Assembly: GCA_017448545.1 (NCBI GenBank)
Contig: JAFSLH010000005.1
Span: forward strand, 116,627 to 180,626
Source of the DNA: Clostridia bacterium
GTDB lineage: Bacteria > Bacillota > Clostridia > Christensenellales > CAG-138
Length of the DNA: 64,000 bases
Direction of reading: 5' to 3'
This document shows positions 46,029 through 54,860 of the stretch, one piece after another. The number at the start of each line of letters is the position of its first letter. The stretch's first letter is position 1. The notes beneath the pieces are model-generated. The model was not told where the DNA came from. It searched no databases and was given only the letters and a program-made list of their open reading frames with translations. Both the position numbers and the translations under genes were made by a program.

Positions 46029-46385
46029 ATGGCTCTGAAAATGAAGAATGAAATCGGTGTTATCACCGTTTCCGAAGAACTGATCGCCACGATTGCCGGC
46101 TATGCCGCTATGGAAAACTACGGCATCATCGGTATGTGCGCTCGCTCGGCCACCGATGCTTTTGTGGAGCTTTTCGGCGGTGACAGCTTGCAAAAAGGCG
46201 TCAAAATTGAAAAGATCAACGATTCCGAAGTCGATATTACGCTCCATATTGCGCTGCAATACGGTGTTTCTCTGCCTGCGGTTGCCGAAAACACGAAAAA
46301 GAACGTCAAATATCGCGTCGAAGATATGACCGGCGTTCCCGTACGAAACGTGAATATCTTTGTTGAGAGTATTCGTGTCAACTGA
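46029..46385 (+). CDS. Asp23/Gls24 family envelope stress protein (YloU-like)
   Basis: 118 residues. GVITVSEELIATIAGYAAMENYGI and the C-terminal NVNIFVESIRV are typical DUF322 features. No membrane segment. The yloU-yloV pairing with the FakA-like gene 21 bases downstream is conserved across Bacillota. RBS AAGGAGGG lies upstream of the ATG. Confidence 0.92.
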   Translation: MALKMKNEIGVITVSEELIATIAGYAAMENYGIIGMCARSATDAFVELFGGDSLQKGVKIEKINDSEVDITLHIALQYGVSLPAVAENTKKNVKYRVEDMTGVPVRNVNIFVESIRVN

Positions 46386-46406
46386 CGACGAACGGAGGTT
46401 AGTGCA

Positions 46407-48074
46407 TTGAACGTTCAAACTGTAGACGGCGAATTGCTGCGATCGATGTTTCTCGGCGGCGCCGCCAATCTGGAACTGAATCGCGCATATGTCGATTCGC
46501 TGAATGTATTCCCGGTACCGGACGGCGATACCGGTACCAATATGTCCATGACGATGCAGGGCGCCGTGAAGGAGCTGAATAACGTTCCGCAGGGCGCATC
46601 CGTCAGCACGGTCATGGACGCCGTTTCCATCGGCGCTCTGAAAAATGCGCGCGGCAACTCCGGCGTTATTCTGTCGCAGCTGTTCCGCGGATTCTCCGTT
46701 TCGCTGAAAGGCGCTTCTTCCTTTGACGCGGCGGCGTTTGTTGCCGCGCTGGAAGCCGGTTCTGCAAAAGCCTACAAAGCGGTCATGCGGCCGAAAGAAG
46801 GTACGATTCTGACCGTTTCCCGCATGATTGCCGAAGATTGCCGTGCAGCGCTTGACGAAAACCCCGATTTGCGCTTCGATCAGATCATGGAAAAGGTTCT
46901 GCAGTACGGCGACGAAGCGCTCAAAAAGACGCCGGATCTGCTGCCGGTTCTGAAGGAAGCAGGCGTCGTCGACAGCGGCGGCATGGGCCTGATGATGGTA
47001 TATCGCGGATTCATGGCTGTTCTGAACGGCGAAGACATCGGCGCTGCTTCCGACGTGGAGCCGAAACAGGAAGAGACTTATCTCGGCGAACAGCAGGGCG
47101 AAGCTGCGAACCTCGAAGTGTTTGATACGGACAGCATTGAGTTCGGCTATTGCTCGGAATTCTTTATCATCCATCTGAAGGAAGGTTTCTCAGAACGCGA
47201 TCTGGAACAGATTCGCGATTTCTATAACCGGCTGGGCGATTCGCTCGTGCTCGCGCCCGGCGATGATTTTGTCAAGATTCATGTGCATTCCAACGCGCCA
47301 GGCGATGTGCTCCGGTTTGCGCTGCAGTACGGCGAACTGGATAAGATCAAGATCGAAAACATGCGCGAACAGAATCGGCAGCTTCTCAACGAACGCGCCA
47401 AAAACGAGCGCGAATATGCGCTGCTCGCCGTTTCGGCCGGTATCGGAATTGATGAAGTGTTCCACAGCATCGGCGTAGAACAGCTGATTTCCGGCGGACA
47501 AACGATGAATCCGAGCATTGACACGATTGTGAACGCGGTTCGTGCCTGCAATGCGCGCAATGTCTTTGTTCTCCCGAACAACTCCAATATCATCCTTGCC
47601 GCAGAACAGGCAAAAGAGCTTTGCAGCTGCAACGTCGTGGTGCTCCACACCAAGACCATTCCGCAGGGCATTACCGCCGCTATGGCGTTCAATCCCGATG
47701 CATCGCTCGAAGAGAACACCGAAAGCATGGAGGATGCGATTTCCCTCGTCGTTTCCGGCGCTGTGACGTACGCAATCCGCGATACCAGCATTAACGGGAA
47801 CCAGATCCACGAAGGCGATATTATCGGCCTGATGGACAACAAGATTGTTTCGGTCCATACCGGCGTTGCCGATACAGTAGAGGATTTGCTCGAGCAAATG
47901 GTGGAGAAGAGCGGTATCGACGAGCCGATCGTGAACCTGTACTACGGCGATCAGGTTTCAGCCGAGCAGGCGGAGGAGCTGTGCACAAATCTGTCCGAAG
48001 CCCGTCCGGAGGCGGAATTCATTCTGACGCCCGGCGAGCAGCCGCTGTACTATTACTACCTATCGGTGGAATAA
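46407..48074 (+). CDS. FakA-like fatty acid kinase / DAK-domain protein (YloV)
   Basis: 555 residues starting at a TTG with GGAGG eight bases upstream. The DhaL-like ATP-binding domain (about 1-200) has PVPDGDTGTNM with metal-binding D39 and D41, and ARGNSGVILSQLF. A middle domain and a DegV-like C-terminal domain (about 310-555) follow. FakA phosphorylates fatty acids held by a FakB (DegV) protein; no fakB is in the window. A terminator follows directly. Confidence 0.9.
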   Translation: MNVQTVDGELLRSMFLGGAANLELNRAYVDSLNVFPVPDGDTGTNMSMTMQGAVKELNNVPQGASVSTVMDAVSIGALKNARGNSGVILSQLFRGFSVSLKGASSFDAAAFVAALEAGSAKAYKAVMRPKEGTILTVSRMIAEDCRAALDENPDLRFDQIMEKVLQYGDEALKKTPDLLPVLKEAGVVDSGGMGLMMVYRGFMAVLNGEDIGAASDVEPKQEETYLGEQQGEAANLEVFDTDSIEFGYCSEFFIIHLKEGFSERDLEQIRDFYNRLGDSLVLAPGDDFVKIHVHSNAPGDVLRFALQYGELDKIKIENMREQNRQLLNERAKNEREYALLAVSAGIGIDEVFHSIGVEQLISGGQTMNPSIDTIVNAVRACNARNVFVLPNNSNIILAAEQAKELCSCNVVVLHTKTIPQGITAAMAFNPDASLEENTESMEDAISLVVSGAVTYAIRDTSINGNQIHEGDIIGLMDNKIVSVHTGVADTVEDLLEQMVEKSGIDEPIVNLYYGDQVSAEQAEELCTNLSEARPEAEFILTPGEQPLYYYYLSVE

Positions 48075-48080
48075 CAATCC

Positions 48081-48103
48081 GAGCCGCACAACGCGGCTCT
48101 TTT
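48081..48103 (+). terminator. Terminator after the FakA-like gene, just before recG
   Basis: A perfect seven-base stem (GAGCCGC/GCGGCTC) with an ACAAC loop, followed by TTTT. It ends four bases before the recG ATG. Confidence 0.82.
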
Positions 48104-48107
48104 CTGT

Positions 48108-50099
48108 ATGGAGCTGAAATCCGTCAAAGGGCTCGGTCCGAAGCGACTTTCCCTGTTGGAACAAATGCAGATCACCTCGTTCGCCGATCTTGTTCAGTAC
48201 TATCCGAGCGAATACCTGAACAATTCGGAGATCGTACCGATAGCGGACGCGCCGGAAGGTGTGTCCGTTACCATGCGTGTTCGCGTGATCGGCGACGCAT
48301 CCGTGTTTTATCATCAGGGGAAGACAATCGTTTCACAACGCGTCAGCGACGAATCCGACAAACTGACCATCCGTTGGATGAATCAACCGTACCGTGCCAA
48401 TCAATACGGGATCGGATCCGAATTACTGGTCTGCGGCAAGGTGACGCGAAAGCGCGGCGCTGTGCTGTACAACCCGCGCGTACTGCCGCCGGACGGCGGG
48501 ATCGTTCCGATCTACGATCTTCCGAAAGGGCTTTCACAAAGCGTATTTCGTGCTGCCATGGCGGAAGCGCTTGCAGCCGTTCCGATTTCCGATCCGCTGC
48601 CGGAATCCGTTACAGAACGGTTCGGCTTATGCGCCTTATCGGATGCGCTTCAGGAGATTCATTTTCCTGCCGAAACCGAAAAGCTGTTTCGTGCCCGTTA
48701 TCGGGTGCAGTTTGATCGCGCATTTTATTATTTCCTCGCAGTAGCTGCGTTTCGTGAAGCCAATCGGCTTCGGAACGGAATCGCTTTTTCGACCGAAGGC
48801 GTGTTGGACGAATATCTTTCTTCCTTGCCGTTTACGCCTACGAACGCGCAGATGCGCGTATTGCATGAAGTGGAGGACGATCTCAAAAACAGCGTGCCAA
48901 TGAACCGTTTAATTCAGGGCGACGTCGGCTCCGGCAAAACCATGATCGCCGGATATGCGCTTTCCGTTGCCGAGCATTCCGGAAAACAAGGCGTATTGCT
49001 CGCACCGACGGAGATCCTTGCCCGGCAGCATTATCAAAAGCTTTCTGCGTTATTCGGTGATCGCGCCATGCTGTACATCGGCAGCATGACAGCAAAAGAG
49101 AAACGGCTTGCGCAGGAGGCCATCTCGTCCGGAACAGCGCACGTTCTGATCGGTACGCATGCGCTTTTGTCGGATCAGGTGCATTTTCAATCGCTCGGCC
49201 TGCTGGTCACGGACGAGCAGCACAGGTTCGGCGTAGAACAGCGTGCGAAAATGGAAGCAAAAGGCGTTCGCCCCGACGTGCTTGTCATGTCGGCAACGCC
49301 GATTCCGCGAACGCTGGCGCTTTTACTGTATTCAGACCTGTCGCTTTCTCTGATCGACGAGCTTCCGCAGGGCCGCAAGCCGATCCAAACGAACTTCGTC
49401 CCGCAGCCGCGCCGTCTGAACATGTATCTCTATGTCGGAAAGCAGGTAACGGAAAAGAATGAACGTGCGTTCGTTGTCTGTCCGCTGATCGAGCCGACGG
49501 AGGGCTACGAATCGCTTTCCGCCGAAGAGGTACATGCGGAGCTTTGCGCGCTTCTGCCGGAAGTCTCCATCGGACTGCTGCACGGCCGTATGAAAGAAGA
49601 CGAGAAAACGATTGTTATGGAAGCGTTCCGAACCGGATCGATTCGGATTCTCGTCAGTACGACCGTCGTGGAAGTCGGCGTCGACGTCCCGGAAGCGACG
49701 TTCATGATTATCGAAGGCGCGGACCATTTCGGTCTTGCCACCCTGCATCAGCTGCGCGGACGCGTAGGACGCAGCGATCGTCCGTCCGTTTGCTATCTGC
49801 TTGCGCAAAAGCCGTCTCAAAATGCGCGCGAACGGATTCAAACGATGCTGCTCTGCTCCGACGGATTTGCCATCGCGCAAAAAGATATGGAGATGCGCGG
49901 GTACGGCGACCTGTTCGGCGTTCGGCAAAGCGGCGACGGTGCGCTTTCTCGTTTCTTATCCGGCTGCACGGTTGAACTGCTGGAACAGTCGAGCGCAGCG
50001 GCGCAGGAAGTCTTGCATACGCCTTCTCTCCGAAGCAACGAACTGATCCGATTCGCTCTGGAACGATACATCGGAGAATCCAATATCGCCCGAAATTAA
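48108..50099 (+). CDS. recG: ATP-dependent DNA helicase RecG
   Basis: 663 residues. The wedge/OB domain (about 40-140), Walker A GDVGSGKT at 271-278, DEQHRFGVEQR (motif II), MSATPIPRTLAL and LRGRVGRS are all diagnostic. RecG rewinds stalled forks and branch-migrates junctions. The start fits the family (LKSVKGLGPKR at the N terminus), yet there is no Shine-Dalgarno sequence, and a terminator hairpin sits just upstream. The gene follows asp23-fakA as in Bacillus, without the sdaAB-sdaAA genes between. Confidence 0.95.
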   Translation: MELKSVKGLGPKRLSLLEQMQITSFADLVQYYPSEYLNNSEIVPIADAPEGVSVTMRVRVIGDASVFYHQGKTIVSQRVSDESDKLTIRWMNQPYRANQYGIGSELLVCGKVTRKRGAVLYNPRVLPPDGGIVPIYDLPKGLSQSVFRAAMAEALAAVPISDPLPESVTERFGLCALSDALQEIHFPAETEKLFRARYRVQFDRAFYYFLAVAAFREANRLRNGIAFSTEGVLDEYLSSLPFTPTNAQMRVLHEVEDDLKNSVPMNRLIQGDVGSGKTMIAGYALSVAEHSGKQGVLLAPTEILARQHYQKLSALFGDRAMLYIGSMTAKEKRLAQEAISSGTAHVLIGTHALLSDQVHFQSLGLLVTDEQHRFGVEQRAKMEAKGVRPDVLVMSATPIPRTLALLLYSDLSLSLIDELPQGRKPIQTNFVPQPRRLNMYLYVGKQVTEKNERAFVVCPLIEPTEGYESLSAEEVHAELCALLPEVSIGLLHGRMKEDEKTIVMEAFRTGSIRILVSTTVVEVGVDVPEATFMIIEGADHFGLATLHQLRGRVGRSDRPSVCYLLAQKPSQNARERIQTMLLCSDGFAIAQKDMEMRGYGDLFGVRQSGDGALSRFLSGCTVELLEQSSAAAQEVLHTPSLRSNELIRFALERYIGESNIARN

Positions 50100-50122
50100 A
50101 AATCGCCGAAACCGGCGATTTT
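50098..50122. terminator. Bidirectional terminator between recG and the spore protein gene
   Basis: AAAATCGCCG pairs with CGGCGATTTT around an AAAC loop. The A/T ends give T-runs on both strands. It overlaps the last two bases of the recG stop codon. Confidence 0.85.
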
Positions 50123-50182
50123 CTGACTGCTGCTCCCTGTGTATCTGGGAGCAAAATGGAATCCGTTATTCTATCTTGATCG

Positions 50183-50380
50183 TTACTGGATATTCTTCTC
50201 GGCGTATTCGATCATACGCTTGACCATCTCGCCGCCGATCGAACCGGCTTCGCGGGAAGTCAGCTCGCCGTTTTCACCGTTGTTCAGGTCGATGTTCAGC
50301 GAAGAAGCAACTTCGGTCTTGAGATCATGCAGCTTGCTCTTGCTGCCGCTTTCTTTCTGCGTAGATTTCTTGTTCGTCAT
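50183..50380 (-). CDS. Alpha/beta-type small acid-soluble spore protein
   Basis: 65 residues. The DNA-binding signature LTSREAGSIGGEMVKRMIEY is the clostridial form of the alpha/beta SASP motif. The N terminus is Lys/Ser-rich and the middle (LKTEVASSLNIDL) stands where the germination protease site usually is. These proteins coat and protect spore DNA and are degraded at germination. RBS AGGAGGTG is nearly perfect. A sigma-G-like promoter lies upstream. This is the best evidence in the window that the host forms endospores. Confidence 0.93.
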   Translation of the reverse strand: MTNKKSTQKESGSKSKLHDLKTEVASSLNIDLNNGENGELTSREAGSIGGEMVKRMIEYAEKNIQ

Positions 50381-50408
50381 GGTTTCACCTCCTTGTTCGT
50401 GATGGTCT

Positions 50409-50438
50409 TATCATTCGCCTTTTTGCGTTTTGCTATGC
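50409..50438 (-). promoter_or_regulatory. Sigma-G-like promoter of the spore protein gene
   Basis: Read on minus: GCATA, 18 bases, AATGATA. This fits the forespore consensus (GHATR, about 18, CATNNTA) except for the first base of the -10. The RBS and ATG follow about 22 bases after the predicted start. Confidence 0.55.
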
Positions 50439-50472
50439 AATCCATTTTTTGCAAGTTTCAAAAACTCCTATC

Positions 50473-50501
50473 TTGTGCTGTGTCGTATTCTGCGGTATAA
50501 T
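50473..50501 (+). promoter_or_regulatory. Promoter of the miaB-mutS-mutL-miaA run
   Basis: TTGTGC, 17 bases, TATAAT. The leader is about 20 bases with GGAG seven bases before the miaB ATG. Confidence 0.75.
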
Positions 50502-50527
50502 AGAATGAAAATGTATGGAGAAATTGT

Positions 50528-51934
50528 ATGTCTGAACGTAAATTTGTCCCGCAAGCGGAACTGGATCGTCAGTTTTCGATTTGCGATCAACTGAAAAAAG
50601 AGATTGAGCCGCGCGGCCTTACGTTTTATGTGGAAACGTTCGGTTGTCAGATGAACGTGCGCGACAGCGAAACGATCAAAGGCATTCTGACCAATATCGG
50701 CTACGGAGAAGCGCCTGACAAGGAACACGCCGATCTGATTCTGTATAATACCTGCTGCGTAAGGGAGCACGCCGAAAAGCGCCTGATGGGCAATATCGGT
50801 GCGCTGAAAGAGCTGAAAGAAGCGAATCCCGGACTGATCATCGGCGTTTGCGGCTGCATGATGCAGCAGGAAGGCGTTGCGAAAAAATTATTACGCAGGT
50901 TTCCGCACGTCAATCTCGTCTTCGGTACGCACGTTTTGCATCGGCTTCCCGAAATGCTGGCGCACGTTTTTGCCGGCGATCGGCTTGCGATGACGGGGGA
51001 GGAAGACTTTGCAATTGCCGAGGGCTTGCCGCAGCTTCGGGACAATCCCCGCAGTGCGTTTGTCAATATTACGTTCGGCTGCAACAATTTCTGCACCTAC
51101 TGTATCGTTCCTTACGTGCGCGGACGCGAACGCAGCCGCGATCCCGAAGCGATCCGTGCAGAAGTCGCCGCACTGTGTGCATCCGGCGTCACGGAAATCA
51201 CGCTGCTCGGGCAAAACGTAAACTCCTATGCGAACGATCTCGAATCGGGGTCGTTTGCCGAGCTTCTCTCTCTCTTAAACGATGTGCCCGGATTGAAACG
51301 CCTTCGGTTCATGTCCTCGCATCCGAAAGATCTGAACGATGACGTCATCCGCGCGATCCGGGAAACTGACAAGGTCTGCCATCATGTGCATCTTCCGGTT
51401 CAGTCCGGCAGCAATGCGATCCTGAGGCGCATGAACCGGCGCTATACACGCGAGCAGTATCTGGAGATCATTCGGAAACTGCGGGAAGCGGTTCCGGACA
51501 TTGAGTTTACGACGGATATTATCGTCGGTTTTCCGGGAGAGACGGAGGAGATGTTCCACGAAACTCTTTCCCTCGTTGAGGAGGTCGGGTTTGCCGCAGC
51601 CTTTACGTTTGCATATTCGCCGCGCAACGGTACGCCGGCCGCGCGCATGGAGGATCAGATTCCGGAGGATAGTAAGAAACGCCGGCTGTATGAGCTGAAC
51701 GATTTGCAAGCCCAAAAAACAGTGGAAAACAATCAGAAATACATCGGCTATACAGGCGAGCTGTTGGTAGAAGGCTGCGATGATCGCGGTACGGAAACGA
51801 TGCTGTACGGTAAGTATCAAAACTTCAAGATGGTGTACTTTCCGGGAGATCCGTCCCTTTTGAACCGCTATGTGAACGTTCGGGTTCTGCGCGCCGAACG
51901 CAACTCGTTGATCGGAGAACAAATCCATGGGTGA
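50528..51934 (+). CDS. miaB: tRNA-2-methylthio-N6-dimethylallyladenosine synthase MiaB
   Basis: 468 residues. The N-terminal UPF0004 domain has the three auxiliary cluster cysteines (FGCQMNVRDSE, NTCCVREHA, GCMMQ). The radical SAM cluster ligands are C185, C189 and C192 in CNNFCTYC. A TRAM domain ends the protein. MiaB adds the 2-methylthio group to i6A37, the base made by MiaA, encoded in the same run at 56693. The stop overlaps the RicA-like gene by eight bases. Confidence 0.96.
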   Translation: MSERKFVPQAELDRQFSICDQLKKEIEPRGLTFYVETFGCQMNVRDSETIKGILTNIGYGEAPDKEHADLILYNTCCVREHAEKRLMGNIGALKELKEANPGLIIGVCGCMMQQEGVAKKLLRRFPHVNLVFGTHVLHRLPEMLAHVFAGDRLAMTGEEDFAIAEGLPQLRDNPRSAFVNITFGCNNFCTYCIVPYVRGRERSRDPEAIRAEVAALCASGVTEITLLGQNVNSYANDLESGSFAELLSLLNDVPGLKRLRFMSSHPKDLNDDVIRAIRETDKVCHHVHLPVQSGSNAILRRMNRRYTREQYLEIIRKLREAVPDIEFTTDIIVGFPGETEEMFHETLSLVEEVGFAAAFTFAYSPRNGTPAARMEDQIPEDSKKRRLYELNDLQAQKTVENNQKYIGYTGELLVEGCDDRGTETMLYGKYQNFKMVYFPGDPSLLNRYVNVRVLRAERNSLIGEQIHG

Positions 51935-52265
51935 ACTGAAAACGTATTTGACGCTGTTGAACGATCTTCGTTCCGACAAGGCGCTGATGCAGATCATTGA
52001 CGAATACGAATACACGACGAAGCAGCTTTCTGCTTTGCTTCAAAACCCGGATTACGATCCGGCGGAGGCAATCCGGTTGACCAACGACGCCGAGTATCTT
52101 TCCGCAATCATCGCGTCCAACCCGAAATACAACGCGTATATGACCGCACGCAAGCAGTTTGAAGCTTCGGTAGCGGCAAAGATTCAACATACCGGCATAC
52201 CCGGATGCAACTGCGCAATGTGCAAAAACGCATCCAAACGAAAGAAGTTCGAAGAGGAATCATGA
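51927..52265 (+). CDS. YmcA/RicA-like protein with C-terminal cysteine cluster
   Basis: 112 residues, helical, with the YlbF/YmcA-type pattern DLRSDKALMQIIDEYEYT and LSAIIASNPKYNAYMTARKQFE. The C terminus carries C94, C96 and C99 (CNCAMC) followed by a basic tail, likely ligands for an Fe-S cluster or zinc. In B. subtilis ymcA lies between miaB (ymcB) and mutS (with cotE also there), and RicA works with RicF and RicT on RNase Y. The position, fold and cysteines together support the call. It overlaps both neighbours. Confidence 0.75.
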   Translation: MGELKTYLTLLNDLRSDKALMQIIDEYEYTTKQLSALLQNPDYDPAEAIRLTNDAEYLSAIIASNPKYNAYMTARKQFEASVAAKIQHTGIPGCNCAMCKNASKRKKFEEES

Positions 52266-54859
52266 AACAGAAGCTTTCCCCGATGATGCAGCATTATATG
52301 GCGATCAAGGAGCAATATCCCGATTGCTTTGTATTTTACCGCCTCGGCGACTTTTACGAGATGTTCTTTGACGACGCCGTTAAAGGCTCCAAGATTCTGG
52401 AACTGACTCTGACCGGTCGGGATTGCGGGCTGGAGGAGCGCGCGCCGATGTGCGGCGTTCCGTATCATTCGGTCGACGCCTACATCAACAAAATGATTCA
52501 GGCCGGCCACAAGGTCGCGATCTGCGAACAGATGGAGGATCCCGCGCTCGCAAAAGGGCTTGTCGAACGCAGCGTTGTCCGCGTCATTACGCCCGGAACG
52601 GTGATCGAAGAGGACATTCTCGACGCCTCGAAAAACAATTATCTTGCCGCCATCGATCAGACAAAGGCCGGTATCGGGCTCGCTTACTGCGATATCTCCG
52701 TCGGGCTGTTCTGTGCCTCTGAATTTTTCGGGCCAACAGCAAACGCCGATCTGTTCGACGAATTGAACCGGCTGAACCCGATGGAAGTTTTGGTGAACGA
52801 ATCACTTTTTGAGGATGCCGTTCTTGCCAAGAAACTGCAAAGCGCATTCTTTGTTGAAAGAACGCCGGACGTCCGCTTCCATCCCGGTCAATCTGCCGAA
52901 CGGCTGACTTCGCATTTCAAGGTTGCGTCTCTTGCCGGATATGGGCTCGACGGCAAAACGCTCGCCGTCGGTGCGTGCGGCGCGCTCTTACAATACCTGG
53001 AAGAAACGCAAAAGAACTCTCTCTCACATCTGCACGGTATTCGTTACGTTTCGCGCAGCGGCTATATGCAGCTTGACGTCGCAACGCGGCGAAATCTGGA
53101 ACTGACGACGCCGCTCCGCTTTGACGGCAATCCGAAGGAAACGCTGCTGTATCTGCTCAATGCGACCAAGACGCGGATGGGCGCGCGCATGCTGCGCAAC
53201 TGGATCGACTGTCCTCTGCAGAGCAAAGAAGCAATCGACAGACGGCTCGATGCGGTAGCGTCGCTGTACGCCGATATGCGTACGCGAAAATCGCTCCGCG
53301 GCTGCCTGGATTCCGTCTATGACGTGGAACGGCTGACGAGCAAGATCGCATACGGCTCCGTCAACGGGCGGGACTGCGTCGCGCTTGCCAACTCTCTGCG
53401 CCAGATCATCCCGATCTGCATGCTGCTCGGCGGTATTCCGGCCGAAGCGATCGACACGATTACGCGCCGGCTCGATCCGATGGACGACGTTGTGTCTTTG
53501 ATCGATTCTGCCATCGCACCGAATCCTCCCGTAAACGTAAAGGACGGCGGGCTGATCCGACCGGGTTACAGCGCGGAGGTGGATGAGCTTCGCTCGATTT
53601 CAACCGACAGTAAACGCTGGCTGGAAGAGCTTGCGGCGCGGGAACGCGAATCGACCGGCATCAAAACGCTGCGAATCGGTTATAACCGCGTTTTCGGCTA
53701 TTATATTGAAGTGACGAAGTCGTTCACGAGCATGATTCCGTACTATTACGAGCGGCGGCAAACGCTTGCGAACGCGGAACGGTACATCACGCCCGAACTG
53801 AAAGAACTGGAAGAAAAGATTCTCGGCGCATCGGAACGGCTGATCGCACTGGAAACAGAACTGTTCGGCAAGATCAAGGAAGCGCTTCTTTCCACGACCG
53901 ACCGACTGCAGCGGAACGCAAGCCTGCTCGCGGAACTCGACGTATACCAATCGTTTGCCGAGGTCGCCGTTTCCAACCGTTATGTTCGACCGACCGTATC
54001 GACGGATCCGATTCTCTCGATTTCCGGCGGACGCCATCCGATCGTGGAAAGGCGTCTGAAAGACGGGTTTATTCCGAACGACGTCACGATGGACGTAAAC
54101 GATAATCGTCTTCTGATCGTAACCGGTCCGAATATGGCCGGTAAATCGACCTATATGCGGCAGGTCGCCCTGATTACGCTGATGGCGCATATCGGCTCGT
54201 TTGTCCCGGCGGACAGCGCCGAAATCGGCATCGTCGACCGTATCTTTACGCGCATCGGCGCAAGTGACAGCCTTGCTTCCGGGCAAAGCACATTCATGGT
54301 CGAAATGAGCGAGATGGCGAATATCGTCAACAACGCGACGCGAAACAGCCTTTTGATCCTGGATGAAATCGGGCGCGGAACGAGCACGTATGACGGGCTC
54401 AGCATCGCGTGGTCCGTTTTGGAGTATATCGCTAATCCCGTCCTGTGCGGCGCAAAAACACTGTTTGCGACGCATTACCATGAACTGTCCGAGCTGGAAG
54501 GGAAACTGCAGGGCGTTGTGAATTACCGTATCACGGTAAAAGAAATCGGCGACGATATTCTGTTTTTGCGAAAGATCGTTCGCGGAAGCGCCGATAAGTC
54601 GTTCGGGATTCAGGTCGCGCGGCTTGCCGGCCTGCCGGATGAGATCGTCTCCCGCGCCAAGGAGATTCTGTCGAGCATCGAGGCGTCCGATCCGTTGCTC
54701 AGCGGAAGAAAACAGGATGCTCCCGCGGCTTCTTCAGAAGCCCAAAATCCCGTCGCAGTATCGATTCTGCGGGATTTGCAGAAACTGAATCTGAACGAAA
54801 TGACGCCGATTGACGCTTTCCTGAAGCTTCATGAATATCTCGACGCACTAAAGGTGTAA
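52262..54859 (+). CDS. mutS: DNA mismatch repair protein MutS
   Basis: 865 residues from the ATG at 52262 (AGAGG upstream); an upstream in-frame start lies inside the previous gene. The mismatch-reading Phe-x-Glu is F31 and E33 in RLGDFYEMF. The connector, lever and clamp regions are intact. The ATPase has Walker A GPNMAGKST from G622, LILDEIGRGTSTYDG and the family TFATHYHEL-type segment. The C-terminal dimer helix NLNEMTPIDAFLKLHEY is present. mutL begins one base after the stop. Confidence 0.97.
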   Translation: MKQKLSPMMQHYMAIKEQYPDCFVFYRLGDFYEMFFDDAVKGSKILELTLTGRDCGLEERAPMCGVPYHSVDAYINKMIQAGHKVAICEQMEDPALAKGLVERSVVRVITPGTVIEEDILDASKNNYLAAIDQTKAGIGLAYCDISVGLFCASEFFGPTANADLFDELNRLNPMEVLVNESLFEDAVLAKKLQSAFFVERTPDVRFHPGQSAERLTSHFKVASLAGYGLDGKTLAVGACGALLQYLEETQKNSLSHLHGIRYVSRSGYMQLDVATRRNLELTTPLRFDGNPKETLLYLLNATKTRMGARMLRNWIDCPLQSKEAIDRRLDAVASLYADMRTRKSLRGCLDSVYDVERLTSKIAYGSVNGRDCVALANSLRQIIPICMLLGGIPAEAIDTITRRLDPMDDVVSLIDSAIAPNPPVNVKDGGLIRPGYSAEVDELRSISTDSKRWLEELAARERESTGIKTLRIGYNRVFGYYIEVTKSFTSMIPYYYERRQTLANAERYITPELKELEEKILGASERLIALETELFGKIKEALLSTTDRLQRNASLLAELDVYQSFAEVAVSNRYVRPTVSTDPILSISGGRHPIVERRLKDGFIPNDVTMDVNDNRLLIVTGPNMAGKSTYMRQVALITLMAHIGSFVPADSAEIGIVDRIFTRIGASDSLASGQSTFMVEMSEMANIVNNATRNSLLILDEIGRGTSTYDGLSIAWSVLEYIANPVLCGAKTLFATHYHELSELEGKLQGVVNYRITVKEIGDDILFLRKIVRGSADKSFGIQVARLAGLPDEIVSRAKEILSSIEASDPLLSGRKQDAPAASSEAQNPVAVSILRDLQKLNLNEMTPIDAFLKLHEYLDALKV

Positions 54860-54860
54860 A

